Source: Allolobophora icterica (lineage: Eukaryota > Annelida > Clitellata > Crassiclitellata > Lumbricidae). From it: a DNA stretch of 64,000 bases. The notes under the pieces are model-generated. The model saw only the letters and a program-made list of their open reading frames with translations. It searched no databases and was not told the DNA's origin. This document shows positions 21,293 through 40,624 of this stretch, piece after piece. Numbering within the stretch: the stretch's first letter is position 1; each line of letters opens with the position of its first letter. The translations under genes were made by a program, and so were the position numbers. The stretch covers positions 35,444,896 to 35,508,895 of the forward strand of contig OY744605.1 in the NCBI GenBank assembly GCA_963556255.1, in the 5' to 3' direction.

Positions 21293-23087
21293 TCAAAGTC
21301 CTAAGGGGGAGATGACGGTGTGCATAGAGAACTTGTAGATGGTGAAGATTTCTTCTGAGAAATGGTCTTTCATGGTAGACAGGTCCTTGCAGAGGCAGAC
21401 CATTCAACATTTCATCTTGGTTTTGGAAGACCTCCTGGTCCAAGTTGTTCCACCTGACAGCATAGACAGGTTGCATGTACAGGCATACGGAGTGGGAAAC
21501 AGGAGTAGAACTGAGAGGTACGAGGCTCCACCCTGAGATCGTGGGCAACAGAAAAGGTCCGTCTACCCATAGCCAGTCCCCTCCAGTTCATAGGTCAGCT
21601 CCAAGATGTGCTGTTGTTGAAACAGTGTAAGTGAATCAGTGAAATCAGTTCCGGTTCAAGGTCTGATTCCTATGTGTTGTTGAGTCAGTTGAGACATTTG
21701 ATGTTGTTCAGAATTTCCAGTTGTGTGTGGATTTATGAATAGGGGTTGAGGTGTGTAATACAATCTGAAGATGTCTGGCTGCCATAGATATGGTACCCGA
21801 GAAAAATTTATTTACTTCAGTTTAATTACTTTAATTAATTATTCAGTTGTAGGCAGAGGATATATGAGGATTTTAATTAGAACAGCATCCTCTGTTCAGT
21901 TCTCTTCTCTGGTACAGATATTGATGTATAGATGATTGTATATATAGACCGGATGTTCTATGGATGTTAGACATGTTGATTTGTGGGTGGATTATGCTTG
22001 GGTAGATCTGAGTACTGTAATTTGGCCTAGTTGGCTTGCTTGTAATTAGTTGCTAAGGTATAGAAGTATATTCTGCTACATGTTTATATTGATGCCTAAT
22101 AGTGATGCATAGAAGTGTGGTCAGTAGGTATATGTATATAAAGATATTCCTTGGTAACCCAAATCCTTAAGGCGTATAGTGACCTTTCACCATGCCCCTT
22201 GACCCAAACAGGCCGCATGAGGGTCATACTTGGGTGAGATGGTCAGTCACAGGATGCATAAGAAGAAAACCTGAACCACTCGAAGGTTGTGGGCAGGAAT
22301 AGATGAACCTGTAAGGACCCAGCGTTTTAGAGGGTCTTTCAGTTTTAGTTTAGAGTTGAATACAGAGAAGCTTTTAAAGTTATTGAGACATGTGCAGTTG
22401 AAAGTTGGACAGTCCAGTCAGTTGAGTACAGAGTTCGTTGTTTTTCAACTCATGTTGCCTACGGTGTAGGTCTGGTGAAAGGCAGCTGAGAGATCCAACA
22501 GTGGAACAGAGTGTGGAACTCTGTTCATCTGGACCGGGCTACAATGGTGGTCCTGAGAGATCCTCATCGAAGAAGACCTACATCCACAGTGGATGATAAT
22601 TCGTCAAATGCTGCATTTTATGGGACAGGTTGGGCCGGGGCCCTTGAATTATTGAAATGGCAAGGCCACAAAAATGATCCTAGTCCGACTCTGGTTTCAA
22701 GTAGAGTAATACTAGCCTTTTTTATTAGTTGATTTTGTCTTATGTAGTTATAATTTCCAAGTGCCATTATCCTAAAACTGCTTCAAAAGTTCCGGTTGGT
22801 TAATGAGTAGGTTTGATAAAGTCCTGGTTATCGGGTGAAGATCACAACACTGTGCCTGGTGATCCAAAGTACATGGGACAATCAGTGACCATGAGGTGTT
22901 TCTGGCGGTGATCCATTAAATGTGTGCCCATTCAGTGAGTGATTATGTTAATTAAGGCCTTTTAGGGTTTACAGCTATAAATAGGCCGGTGGTAAGGACC
23001 AAAATACGTCCATCATTTGGCCTTGTTTGTGACGACAACAGCTATTCTCACCATTTTTATTGTATAGTCTACCTGCAGTCTATGTGC
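21293..23087. other. Unannotated; possible 3' LTR start at ~21314
   Basis: TAAGGGGGAGATGA at 21302-21315 resembles a gypsy polypurine tract, which would place a 3' LTR just after it. I find no matching upstream LTR, so this is speculative. The rest (to 23087) shows no gene. Confidence 0.25.
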
Positions 23088-23370
23088 ACCATGGTGTATT
23101 GCTTAGTGTTCTAGACTGTCAACAGAGATGTCAGAGGTTCAAATCCCTGCCATGGCAGAAATTTGGTAGAGATTTCTGCTCCACCTGCACCCCTTAGCCA
23201 ATTCAGCTATAATGAGTACACTGACCATTCACTGTAGGTGGGAAGATGAGACAGTGAGGACTGGCCTCCAACCCCCATATGTCGAGAGGCTAAGAAAACA
23301 AAGTCGATAATACTTCATGCCCATGGCTGCCTCTGGGCTAGCTTAAGGATTGCTCCTCTTCTTACCTACA
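23088..23370 (+). mobile_element. tRNA-derived SINE (family A)
   Basis: It has a tRNA-like head with GACTGTCAACAGAG (anticodon-arm-like) and AGAGGTTCAAATCCC (B box). The body follows with ATTTCTGCTCCA, GTGGGAAGATGAGACAG and GGACTGGCCTCC, then GGCTAGCTTAAGGATTGCTC and a TCTTCT-type tail. Confidence 0.88.
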
Positions 23371-24105
23371 GATTCTACGCATTTATCAAATAATGGTTTA
23401 ATTCCTGAGGTATCATGTGTGCATTGGGCTTCAAAATAATAATTATTATTATTGTAACAACATCATCAACAACAACAACAACAATGACAGCAACAATAGT
23501 AGCAGTAATTATTTTGATCACTTTTCAGACGTTCTATCTTTACCCATTCTCAGCTGTGTTTACAGGATCATTAAGGCTGGATGGAGTCTTTTGAGTGTCT
23601 AGTTTCAGTACTTTTGACGTTTTAATGTGTCTTATGTATGGTGTTCCATATTTCGTCCTTATGAGAATAAATGCCATTTCCATATAGACCAATAATGTTT
23701 TTTATTGGCAATAATGAACACACGCGACATGAATTGTTATGGCGGACACCATTTTGTCCCTGTGGATTGTGTTTTGTTTAGCAGCGAGACAAGGCCACTT
23801 CCGAAATGAAGGAACTTGTTGTGAGCTTATATCTGACTTTGCTCCATTAGAAAGGAAATGAAGCAAAGGAAGATTTTTCTGAATGCAGAAAATAGAGAAT
23901 TATAGAAATTGCAATGATGCAGGAAGACTTGAATTAAGTGAAATGTAACGGATTTTATATAGAAGCAGATGCAAACTGACAGGAGATAAAGCCACATCTG
24001 CACCGTTACAACACTACAATGATGATAGTGATGGCAAGGACTTAAGTTATATCTCTTGAGATCTGTTGAAATATTCATGCTTCAGGTTTGTAAAGGCAGA
24101 TAGAA
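23371..24105. other. Intronic, with a short AAC/AAT run
   Basis: An AACAACAACAACAA run lies near 23457-23486. No gene. Confidence 0.45.
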
Positions 24106-24153
24106 GATGATGATGATGATGACGACGACGATGATGATGATGATGACGATGAT

Positions 24154-24184
<31 letters not shown>

Positions 24185-24246
24185 ACGACGATGATGATGA
24201 CGATGATGATGACGATGATGATGATGATAATGATGATGATGATGAC
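24106..24246. repeat. (GAT/GAC)n trinucleotide repeat
   Basis: ATGATGATG and GACGACGATG repeats extend over about 140 bp. The His-rich and Met-rich frames here are artefacts. Confidence 0.97.
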
Positions 24247-25249
24247 CAGGAAGTCGACGGCGACGGTGACGAATAGAACTGGACTTGCTAAACATGTTAC
24301 ACTCAGCGTCGGTGGCTGCTGTTCTTTCTATCTCTTGAAGGGTGAATGATGCTGCATTAATACTTGCAAACATGTGCACAAACAGACAAGCAGACTGACA
24401 CATGAGCACACAGAGACAGACAACCAGACTGACACATTTGCTGTCCATTGTGTTCGTCTTGTGATCTTTAACTCTGCCTTGCATGTTTCCTGCCACAGGT
24501 CGTGGAATTGTGATTTTTTTGTGGTGCATTATTAGAATGACGGCAGATGAGATTTTCCTTGATTTCGTGTCGTTTTATCCTGATTTAGGTCATAAATTCT
24601 GGAAAATGAATCTCCTATGTTAAGGTTGAGGCCGCCTTTAGACATAGATTGCAGTGGACTCGACCCTGGTCTAAGTTATGTCCTGATATAAGATTTTCTG
24701 ACTTCATTTGGATTCTGCAGCTGCGGATCAATGAAAAGGCCTGAATCAATATATTCAATAGAACTCGGAATTCAGCCTGCCGTGGAATTTCTAATGTGAA
24801 TTAATGTAAACAGGTGTTGAGTGTTTGGTTGCATAATCTTGTTTTCTCTTAACATTATCTGGAATGCGATAATATGTCTGGTGGGGGAATATTAAATTAA
24901 GTGGTGGTTGTGCTGGTAGCTAGATCTATTAGGGTAAACAGTTTAGCTGTCCAGAGTAAGAGTCGTAGACCAGCTTGTCCTGATATAAGCCCTGAGTTAC
25001 TGATAAAGAACTTGTAGAAGGTGGCACTGCCATGAGGTGCTAGTGTTCTGTTATTGCTAATTTGTCCTGCATCATCATAATTTCTATAAAAATATTGATT
25101 TAGGATAATTTTCAATTGCTAAGGTTATTTGTAACGAGCACAGTTTTTAACAATTAGGATAAATCAGTGTTTGGCTAACATTCCTTGTTTGTGACTTGTT
25201 AATTTTGGACATGGGTAGAATCAGTTTAGTCTTCGGGATTCATTTTTGG
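24247..25249. other. Intronic, unannotated
   Basis: No feature recognised. Confidence 0.4.
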
Positions 25250-25850
25250 GCAGTTCATTCTCAGTGAATTAACTCTACGTAAATTCATTATGAGAGAATT
25301 AATTTAGGAGAATTCAAGGAATTCATTGTCAGAGAATTCTGCAATTATGTTCTCACAGAATTCATCCTCAGATTAGTCATTCTGAGGCAATTAATTCTCA
25401 TGGAATTCAGTCTCAGGAAATTCATCCTTTGTCAATTAATTCTATGGGAATTAATACTCAGGGAATTCATTATCAGAGATTAAATTATTACGAAAGAATT
25501 CATTCTCAGGGAGTTCATTCTCAGAGAATTATTTCTGAAATAATTAATTCTAAAGGTATTCATTCTCAGGAATTTATCCTAAAAATTGATTTGTTCTCAT
25601 TCAAGTAATTCCCAGGAATTTCATTTCTGGGAATTTTTCTGAGAATCTGTTTTGTGGGCATTCTTTTGCACAAAATTCATTTGAAGAAAACTGGGAATTT
25701 TATTCTCAATTCTTACGGAATTCGTTTTCAAGGAATTCATTTTCTCAATTGTCTTGCAATTCTGTTTTTAGGGAATTCAGTCTCAGGTAATGAATTCTTA
25801 GGAAATTCATTCTCATGGAATCATTTGTCTTAGAATTAATTCTCATTGTT
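25250..25850. repeat. Degenerate tandem array of GAATTCATTCTCAG-like units
   Basis: About 600 bp are built from imperfect repeats of GAATTCATTCTCAGG, with variants such as GAATTCAGTCTCAGG and GAATTAATTCTCA. The spacing varies at roughly 15-30 bp. GAATTC recurs many times. There is no long uninterrupted unit, so this is an old, diverged minisatellite. Confidence 0.85.
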
Positions 25851-26139
25851 AGATGCAGTGTAACTTTTCAAAGACTAATGAATGCTTTTATTCATTCCAG
25901 TTCTATTGATTGTGTCAAACTCCATGGCTCCACCAAATCTCAGCTGCTGCATCTCACCTGAGGAAGTGTCGGTCAATGGTTAATCAAATAACACAGATGT
26001 TTGTTTGGCAGAGTATTGAATATTGACAGCATTCCAGTCTCAAGATCAATGTAGATCGTGCCTGAATAATTTGTTTTCATATTGCACGATGGATTTGTTG
26101 ATTTTATAGCAAATAACACGCATTACATGCTGTGCTTAA
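25851..26139. other. Intronic, unannotated
   Basis: No feature recognised. Confidence 0.4.
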
Positions 26140-29979
<3,840 letters not shown>

Positions 29980-30190
29980 GACTGAGTGCAATACATGTAC
30001 AATACATACATAGGAACAAGACATACATATTTATATAATGTATACTTGCATATGTACTTGCATAAAATACATACAGTACACATATTCAGACATACATACA
30101 TACTTAGATCCAATACATTAATAACACTAACATGTATAGTGTATACAATACATATATACATACATTCATTCAATACATATATACATACAT
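29980..30190. repeat. Imperfect (CATA)n repeat
   Basis: ATACATACAT-type repeats with interruptions. Confidence 0.85.
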
Positions 30191-30290
30191 TCGCCTGTTT
30201 TCTACCGCCTCCTTAAGACTTCCCTTTTTGACCGTGGCTGGACTAGGAGCACCTCTGAGTAGGTTTCTTGAAGAGGCGCTATATAAATTA
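30191..30290 (+). mobile_element. LINE-type 3' end fragment used as insertion site
   Basis: GAAGAGGCGCTATATAAAT at 30271-30289 is like other 3' ends in this window (52120-52155, 49765-49785). It is cut by foldback copy 2 after ATTA. Confidence 0.55.
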
Positions 30291-32782
30291 GGGTGATTCC
30301 ATGTCAGTTCAACCAAAGTGATTGACACGACCGACTCGGATTTACTTGAAATTTTGCCCACTTGTTGGGCCACATAAGATATGTATAAACCTGCAAAGAA
30401 AATTTTTTCGGTCAACTACATTCCGAGATACGGGTCGGCGAAGTTTGACCCGACCCGCTCGACCTCGTACCGTTGGACGTCTGTATCTCAGCTTATATGA
30501 GAGCTAGAAGGTGTTCTTGGTGTCATTATTCAGCTCTTTTGATGAACTATTTGGGCAAATTAATCATGACTGTTTAAAAGTTTAACATCAAACCCATATT
30601 CCACAAATTAGCACTTTAACCTTGACCTTGACCTTTTCGCAACTTTTTTAAAATCTGAAAAAATTCACACTTATACATTGAAGTGTCTTGAACATCCTCA
30701 GAAAAAATCAGGATGGGGTCTCTAACGGTTTTTTTTTCTATAATTTTTTTGTGTATACAGTTACGTGCAAACTTCAATATCGCTGTCTCCTTAAATTGAT
30801 ATCGAACATGTTCAACTTGCTACTTTTGTCTATAGCTCATTCTAGTAATTTTGAAGTGTCTTGAACATCCTCAGAAGACATCAGAATGGGATCTCTAATA
30901 GTTTTTTTACTACAAAACTTAGTCTAGATTGAGGTATATGCCAATTTGTAGGAAGTCTGTTTTCTGCCAACACTGCTTGACACATAACATATGAATTTCT
31001 AAGTCTTAAAACAATATAGTTTGAACTATACTCTTGAATAAGTAGAAGAATAGAAGGAAAGATATATGAACAAAAAAGAACATGAATTAAGAGCACATGT
31101 ATTCATTCATTCAGAAAATTTATAACTAGTGCTCCTACAAGATATGTACTCTTTGCTATATATATATCCAATGCTCTTAATACATGTTCTTTTGTTCACA
31201 CATAGTTTTAAGTTATTCTTAGGAATTTCTTGGTGTACAATTTAACAACTTTTATCACAGTTCTCAGGAGGGCAGCTTTCTAATTTAACCACAAAAAATT
31301 TCCAAGCTGGTAGCAGTTAATCAGAGAAAAGATGTCTGAAGGTAAGCTACAGGACTTCAGACATCTTTTCTCTGATAAACTGCTACCAACTTGGAAATTT
31401 TGAAGTTGTACACAAAGAAATATATGTTATGTTTTCAAGCAGTTTTGGCAGAAAACAGATTTACTACAGATTGGCATATACCTCCATCTAGACTAAGTTT
31501 TGTAGTAAACAAACTATTAGAGATCCCATTCTGATGTCTTTTGAATTTCAAGAACTAACTGAAAATTTTCATCAGAAATGTAGGCAAATGACACAAACAC
31601 CACCACTTTCTTAATAACATTTGTCTTATCCATGCTTTTCCAAATCAATTTTAACAACTATTATCACAGTTCTCAGGAGGGCAGCTTTCTAATTTTACCA
31701 TAAAAAATTTCCAAGTTGGTAGCAGTTTATCAGAGAAAAGATGTCTGAAGGTAAGCTACAGGACTTCAGACATCTTTTCTCTGATAAACTGCTACCAACT
31801 TAGAAATTTTGAAGTTGTACACAAAGAAATTCCTACGAATAACTTAAAACTATGTGTGAACAAAAGAACATGTATTAAGAGCATTGGATATATAATTATA
31901 TATATAGCAAAGAGTACATATCTTGAAGGAGCACTAGTTATAAATTTTCTGAATGAATGAATACATGTGCTCTTAATTCATGTTCTTTTTTGTTCATATA
32001 TCTTTCCTTCTATTCTTCTACTTATTCAAGAGTATAGTTCAAACTATATTGTTTTAAGACTTAGAAATTCATATGTTATGTGTCAAGCAGTGTTGGCAGA
32101 AAACAGATTTCCTACAAATTGGCATATACCTCAATCTAGACTAAGTTTTGTAGTAAAAAAACTATTAGAGATCCCATTCTGATGTCTTCTGAGGATGTTC
32201 AAGACACTTCAAAATTACTAGAATGAACTATAGACAAAAGTAGCAAGTTGAACATGTTCGATATCAATTTAAGGAGACAGCGATATTGAAGTTTGCACGT
32301 AACTGTATACACAAAAAAATTATAGAAAAAAAAACCGTTAGAGACCCCATCCTGATTTTTTCTGAGGATGTTCAAGACACTTCAATGTATAAGTGTGAAT
32401 TTTTTCAGATTTTAAAAAAGTTGCGAAAAGGTCAAGGTCAAGGTTAAAGTGCTAATTTGTGGAATATGGGTTTGATGTTAAACTTTTAAACAGTCATGAT
32501 TAATTTGCCCAAATAGTTCATCAAAAGAGCTGAATAATGACACCAAGAACACCTTCCTAGCTCTCATATAAGCTGAGATACAGACGTCCAAAGGTACGAG
32601 GTCGAGCGGGTCGGGTCAAACTTCGCCGACCCGTATCTCGGAATGTAGTTGACCGAAAAAATTTTCTTTGCAGGTTTATACATATCTTATGTGGCCCAAC
32701 AAGTGGGCAAAATTTCAAGTAAATCCGAGTCGGTCGTGTCAATTTCAGTTGCAAATTTGGTTGATTTGACACGGAATCACCC
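30291..32782. mobile_element. Foldback element, copy 2
   Basis: Same organisation and orientation as copy 1, and nearly identical to it. Differences I noticed include GTACCGTTGG instead of GTACCTTTGG and one extra T in a T run. The left flank is ATTA (30287-30290) inside a LINE-like tail. The right flank is AGTA inside (AGT)n. Confidence 0.93.
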
Positions 32783-35471
<2,689 letters not shown>

Positions 35472-35601
35472 ATTATCAAAATGAATGAATGAATGAATAT
35501 GCATGCAAACATATACATATATCAATGCATACATAGAAACATGCATAAAGTAATACATATATCATATATAGTATACAATATTATATACATATGGTATACA
35601 T
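35472..35601. repeat. (GAAT)n and ATA/CATA-rich spacer
   Basis: GAATGAATGAATGAAT at 35481-35497 is followed by an imperfect ACATAT-rich stretch up to the next MITE. Confidence 0.8.
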
Positions 35602-35867
35602 CAGTGCTTTTTTAGGAAAAAAGGTTCCGGAACTGAACAATAGGTTCTGGAACTGAACAATTATGGAAGGGCTGAAATCCCGAGAAAAACGGGATTGGGG
35701 GTTAGGAGGGGTCTCAATAAGCACTGAAAATAGTTCACAACACTGAAATTAAATTAAAATAACTAAATTATTGTTTTTATTATTAAAATAAATAAATTAT
35801 ATTTTAGTAGCCAAAAAAAGGTGTCGGAACGCCGTTCCGGCGCGTTCCAGCTGAAAAAAATGCACTG
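35602..35867. mobile_element. hAT-type MITE
   Basis: The ends are CAGTGCTTTTTTAGG and, reverse complemented, CAGTGCATTTTTTTCAG. The flanks GTATACAT (35594-35601) and GTGTACAT (35868-35875) match at 7 of 8 positions, as expected for an older hAT insertion. The interior includes a repeated GGTTC(C/T)GGAACTGAACAAT. Confidence 0.85.
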
Positions 35868-35875
35868 GTGTACAT

Positions 35876-36035
35876 ACAATACATATCATACATGCATGTA
35901 TGCATACATACATACATATATACATAAACACAAATACATAAAATAAATAAATAAATACATACATGCATGCATGCATGCATACATACATGAATACATAAAA
36001 TACATGCATAAATACTCATGTATGTACACTGCAGT
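35876..36035. repeat. (CATA)n/(AAAT)n/(CATG)n tetranucleotide repeats
   Basis: ATACATACATACAT, AAATAAATAAAT and CATGCATGCATG runs. Confidence 0.9.
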
Positions 36036-36482
36036 TGAGGACATCAATCTATGTCATACACTGCATTATTATTCGTTATATGCTTGCAAATATGTATGTT
36101 TAGATGTATGTTTATTGCATATCGTAAATGCATGCTGTTCCGAAATGGGTAATAATTATTTTGCTGCTCTATTTGAATGAATTATTTTTCTGGAGTTATG
36201 TACAAACATGAGCTGATGTCATTAGTCGACATAACATTTATTAATGCATATACATGAATGTAGTGGTTATGTGTCTGGTAATTTATATAGAACTATTTTA
36301 AGTACTGGTATAAACTTACTAATGATCTGAGTGTCCTATCAGAGTGACCGGCTCTATGTTCTTCTGTAACTGACAGCGTTTCAGAATAAGAATTATGTCT
36401 TCCTGCAATGTACCCTGTGTAGGTATTGGACATCCTGTGGCCTGGATCCAGGTGTGCATGTTCAATGTTGTAATGAGAACTG
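36036..36482. other. Intronic, unannotated
   Basis: No feature recognised. Confidence 0.4.
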
Positions 36483-36627
36483 ATGATGATGATGATGATG
36501 ACGATGATGATGATGATGATGATGACGATGATGATGATGATGATGATTGATGATGATGATGATGACGATGATGATGATGATGATGATGATGATGCGACGA
36601 CGACGACGACGATGATGATGATGATGT
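36483..36627. repeat. (GAT/GAC)n trinucleotide repeat
   Basis: ATGATGATG with a CGACGACGACGACG block near 36596-36611. Confidence 0.97.
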
Positions 36628-38619
36628 ATATGACTAATAAACACAACTTCTTATATGCGAAGCTTGCGTATACTTGCTTCATGGATATTATTATCATCAT
36701 TGTTGACTGTTGTCATTATCATTATCATCATTGTTGTCATTAGAAGGATTTGTTATGGTGTAATTGTGGAACTGAGACTTGGAGAGCAGAGTCTTGGATG
36801 CCTGAAAGCAGACATGCATGTAGACACTTAACTGGCACACTTCAGACTTTTTCCTTGAGTTTTTCTTTGCTGACAAATCTCTTGGCAAAGTTCCAAGGAA
36901 ATGTTGAGACTTGAAATGGGTCGAGATAAACACAAGCAGCTTTTGTGTGCCTTAAATTTAACTCCAGAACAGAACTCGGTTTTTCGAGGCAATTGACTTT
37001 TCAGGACTTAAGAGAGGTGTGGTGAAACTCTGTTTGCCTGACACTTTGTGACATTGTCTGTGTCTGGTTCTGAGTGACACTGTGTTCACTTGGCGCTTAG
37101 TGATCCCAGGATTTCCTTCCGTGGTTGCTAATTAATCAATGCCTGGCTAGGCTGATGAGATTGACCTGCCTGACCTTCTATGCAAACGGCACAGTCTGAA
37201 TACTACTGGTGAAACTGTCAACCATGCAAATGAAACAGACAGTTTAGGCATTTAGACATCATGACCGTGGATTTATTCTGCATTTTTTTCTTTTTTCTAG
37301 ACAATGTTTTTAAGAATGTCTAATGCAGGCCTATCATTTATATATATTTACATCATCATCAACATCATCATCATCATCATCGTCGTCGTCATCAACATCA
37401 TCATTCATGGGCTAAACGTGTAGTTGTTTACTGCACATTTAATCCTTCCCTTTCCTAATTGTGTATCTTGTCCAGCCAGAGTACAGTTGTGGATGTTTGT
37501 TTGGTCCCAGTCTTCTATGTTGACGATCCATTCTCAGCGATCTTCGTGTTCATCCGTTCATAATTCCCAACGTCACGCTCTTAATCTATCCATAATTTCT
37601 GACGTCTGATGTTTGCAAAGTGTTATTAAATGTATCTCAAGTCATGTTACATGTTTGCTCACTTGGGTGATTGTCTGTGTGTTTGCAGAGATGTGCGTAT
37701 ATGAGCTTCTGTTTATGTGCATGTATATATATATATATATATATAATTTTGTATATTTGTTTCTATATATATATATAATTATATATATATATATATGTTT
37801 GTGATTGTTTGAGCTTGTTTCTTGCATGTCTTACACTTCTTTCTCCTTTGGTGAATTAAATTGTTCAATGCGAATTTCTTGAAAGAATGAATTTGAATTG
37901 TAATGCTCAAACAGGCAGAAGACATTTAGGATGTTTGCTGCTCTGCGTATTAAGCAAACTGATATCGCTTTCCCAGTAGATTCACATTGCAGCGGCCATA
38001 GATTGATGTGCTGTACCTGGTTGCAGTTGTGCTATATAAGCTGTTAGATTAGATTTGATTAGATCAGATTAGATTAGATTAGATTATTTGAAGCAACAGC
38101 AACTGGAATCCTTTACTCATAGTTTAATCATTTTAAAGATTACCCCCACAGTCGCGTCTGAAGAAATTCAGCTAATAGCAATCGCCTTCCAGTGGGCAAA
38201 TGTTCCCGTAATGCTTATCCTGCATCAACGAAAAGACGATTTTTGTGCACTTGTAGCTATCTGATGGAACACTGGAGCTTGATATAAAATACCAAGGAAT
38301 GATGGCCCTGGGGGGCTCTGAATTTCTTGCCAGGGTCCAGTCAGCTGTCTGCCATGGAAGGGCAATGCAGAGGCAATAGCAACTCATAGGAACATGAAGT
38401 TTATGGACGGTTGAACTATGACAACAAGATATTTGTTCATTTTTTCGTTTTTATGTTATAAACCTTTTCATATTTATGTGAAAGAAAGATTCCTCCTAAA
38501 CACATTAAAGGTCTATGAGAAGATCTCATTATTTCTCTGTGGTGTCCAATTGACTTGGTTACTGTAATGTGCTTCTTACTGGTGTCATTTGGTCTGATTT
38601 GCAGCAGGTCCATAGGGTT
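36628..38619. other. Intronic stretch with (CAT)n, (TA)n and (GATTA)n runs
   Basis: CATCATCATCGTCGTCGTC at about 37360-37405, (TA)n tracts at about 37724-37795 and a GATTA run at about 38045-38090. No gene recognised. Confidence 0.5.
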
Positions 38620-39560
38620 GAGAACTCTTTGGCTAGGTGTGAAAATATGACTTCTGCTTTAAATCTTTGCATTGGCTTCCTGTTCACCAAAGAATCTCTT
38701 TCAAGTTGGAACTCATGGTGTATAAAACGTCTTTAGCCTAACGCTATATTTAAAATCTGTACTTATTCCTCAAGTTACACAGATGTTCTTGTTTCTGTGC
38801 GTTATTCCAGTGCTTATTCCTCAGTCTTACCACTGTTTAAAAGCATCATATGATTGCCTTTTTCCTAATTTGGTTGGGGAAAATAGAGACAGTTTTAGTC
38901 ACTACGGTGTGACTTGTCTCAAAAGCCTTCTTACTCAGTCTTTGTATTCTTGCAGATTGGTCCCAGTTAATAAAGATTGTTTATCCTCTGTCGCTGCTTG
39001 TCACTGTCTGAGATCTGTTTACTCCTTTCAACATGATCCAATCAACTTTCTCTATTCAACAATTATTAGACATGAACTGCCCTCTAAGGCTTCTTTCACT
39101 GTGTTGGTGGCAGGAGACAGTTGTTTCCTCTCAGTGTTTCTCCCTTTCTGAAGTAGAAATGGTCTCTCTCCAATGTCTCCATGAAGGTTATTGGTCTAAG
39201 CAGAAAGCTGGCTTGACATTTATCATTGGCATTTCTATTGAAATCTGCCAAGTTTGGACAGAAGTTCAAGCTTAGCAAAACAGGCTGTGAGAAATCAACC
39301 TTAAACTTTGTGGTAGTTTCAGATTAAATTCTTTGGACTGTTGTGTATTACACAAACCTCTAAGCAGATTCTGAATAATCACCATGCTTTCTTGCTTGCT
39401 GGACCTTCATTCTGCAATGATCCATCTTCCTCTGAAAATTCAAAAATGCTAGAAATATTCTCAGTTTATCTCAAGACACACTTTTAGGTGTGTTAGACAG
39501 TCAGCTTGCATGCAGCACGTTTGTGAGATGCCCAAAAATGCGCCACATAAGAGCTTGGAT
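38620..39560 (+). pseudogene. Probable CR1-like LINE C-terminal remnant
   Basis: Out-of-frame pieces suggest the end of a CR1-type RT: GCATTGGCTTCCTGTTCACC and the bases after it correspond to the LHWLPV-(K/R)-RI-FK block, and then a Y-K-(S/A)L-LTPYLKS-like stretch. Later there is a poorly preserved P-FWNDLP-like segment near 39400, and AGTTTATCTCAAGACACAC (FKS-LKT-like). The frame is heavily broken. The match is by eye only. Confidence 0.45.
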
Positions 39561-39999
39561 AGCCTACATCAATCAATCAACCAAGTTTACTGAAACCATG
39601 ATCAAGGCACAGTACATACATGCGTGGCTATATTTTTACTGTACAATCAATGCCAAGCCAAATCTGAAGACTTCTACTGCACTGTTTTAACGCATAAAGC
39701 ATCACTTGATATTTACTAAGAATTCAAACGACTTCAGTCTACAATCGTAAATCATTATAATGTTCTAGTCAAAGTCCAAGGACTCGGACACAACAGAAAA
39801 TAATTAGCTACACTAAATAGGCAAGCAGACAAAGGGGCGTTTCGAGTGAGAATTTTATGATGTTTGGGAACTGTAAGATTGGATGGAAGAAGAAGAAGAA
39901 AAAGAAGACGAGGTGGAAAGGGAAAAAGAAAAAGAGCAGTTTCTAACCTTGAGAGGTAGCCATAGGTATGAAGTGACTTCATAGTGACTTCATCTTCTT
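39561..39999. other. Intronic, with a GAA-rich run
   Basis: A GAAGAAGAAGAAAAAGAAG run at about 39890-39910. No gene. Confidence 0.45.
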
Positions 40000-40215
40000 T
40001 GGCAGTCCCTTAAGCTAAGTCAAAGAGGCAGCCATGGGTATGAAGTATTAGCGACTTTGTTTTCTTAGCCTCAGCATATAAGGCCAAGTGGCCAGTACTC
40101 TCCCACGCCATCTGATCTTCCCACCGGGGTGTGGGTGAAGCAGAATTCTCTAGACAAATTTCTGCCCTAGCGGGGAGCTGAATCCTCGATCTCTTGGTTG
40201 ACAGTCCAGCGCACT
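40000..40215 (-). mobile_element. tRNA-derived SINE (family A)
   Basis: The minus strand carries GGTTAGTGCGCTGGACTGTC as head and a B-box-like GGATTCAGCTCCC. The body and CTTAAGGGACTGCCAAAG tail are shared with 13398-13652. Confidence 0.85.
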
Positions 40216-40234
40216 AACCTCTGTAACTTTCGCT

Positions 40235-40440
40235 ACGTCATCTCTTTGGCTTTGGCATAGTATGACAGATGGACAGTCCTCTCCCTCACCACTTGATCAT
40301 CTCACTAACAGTGTACAGTCAATGTACTCATTTATAGCTAAGGAGTGCATGTGGAACAGAGATCTTTAAACTTCCTTCTGCCTTGGGGGATTTGAATCCC
40401 CAAATCTTGATTGACAGTCCAGCTAGTTAACTACAAGACA
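40235..40440 (-). mobile_element. tRNA-derived SINE (family A), second copy in tandem orientation
   Basis: The head GCTGGACTGTCAATCAAG and B-box-like GGGGATTCAAATCCC lie near 40390-40430. The body has GTGAGATGATCAAGTGG and GAGGACTGTCC. It is more diverged than its neighbour. Confidence 0.8.
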
Positions 40441-40616
40441 AGGGGTTTGAAATTCAAGTGAATTTTAGGGTCAAATAATGGCTTAAACACTGGTCAAGTG
40501 CCAGGTTAAAGGAAATGTAAGAGTTTGTAAAGTGAAAACAAGGAAGAAAATACTAGTTACTTACAGAAATAATCTTAATTATTACACAACTGGTTAACAA
40601 AATCTAAAAGCAATTA
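40441..40616. other. Intronic spacer
   Basis: No feature. Confidence 0.4.
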
Positions 40617-40624
40617 CAAATATT

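Noticed and set aside
23088..23160. Functional tRNA gene
   Set aside because: A- and B-box-like segments are present, but the acceptor stem does not pair and a SINE body follows. The same holds for the heads at 46890-47095 and 54485.
24047..24529. 160-residue His-rich frame
   Set aside because: The histidine run is the (GAT)n repeat read on the minus strand. The flanks show no domain.
38783..39151. 122-residue frame as a gene
   Set aside because: It overlaps a probable CR1-like LINE remnant and is likely a chance frame in it.
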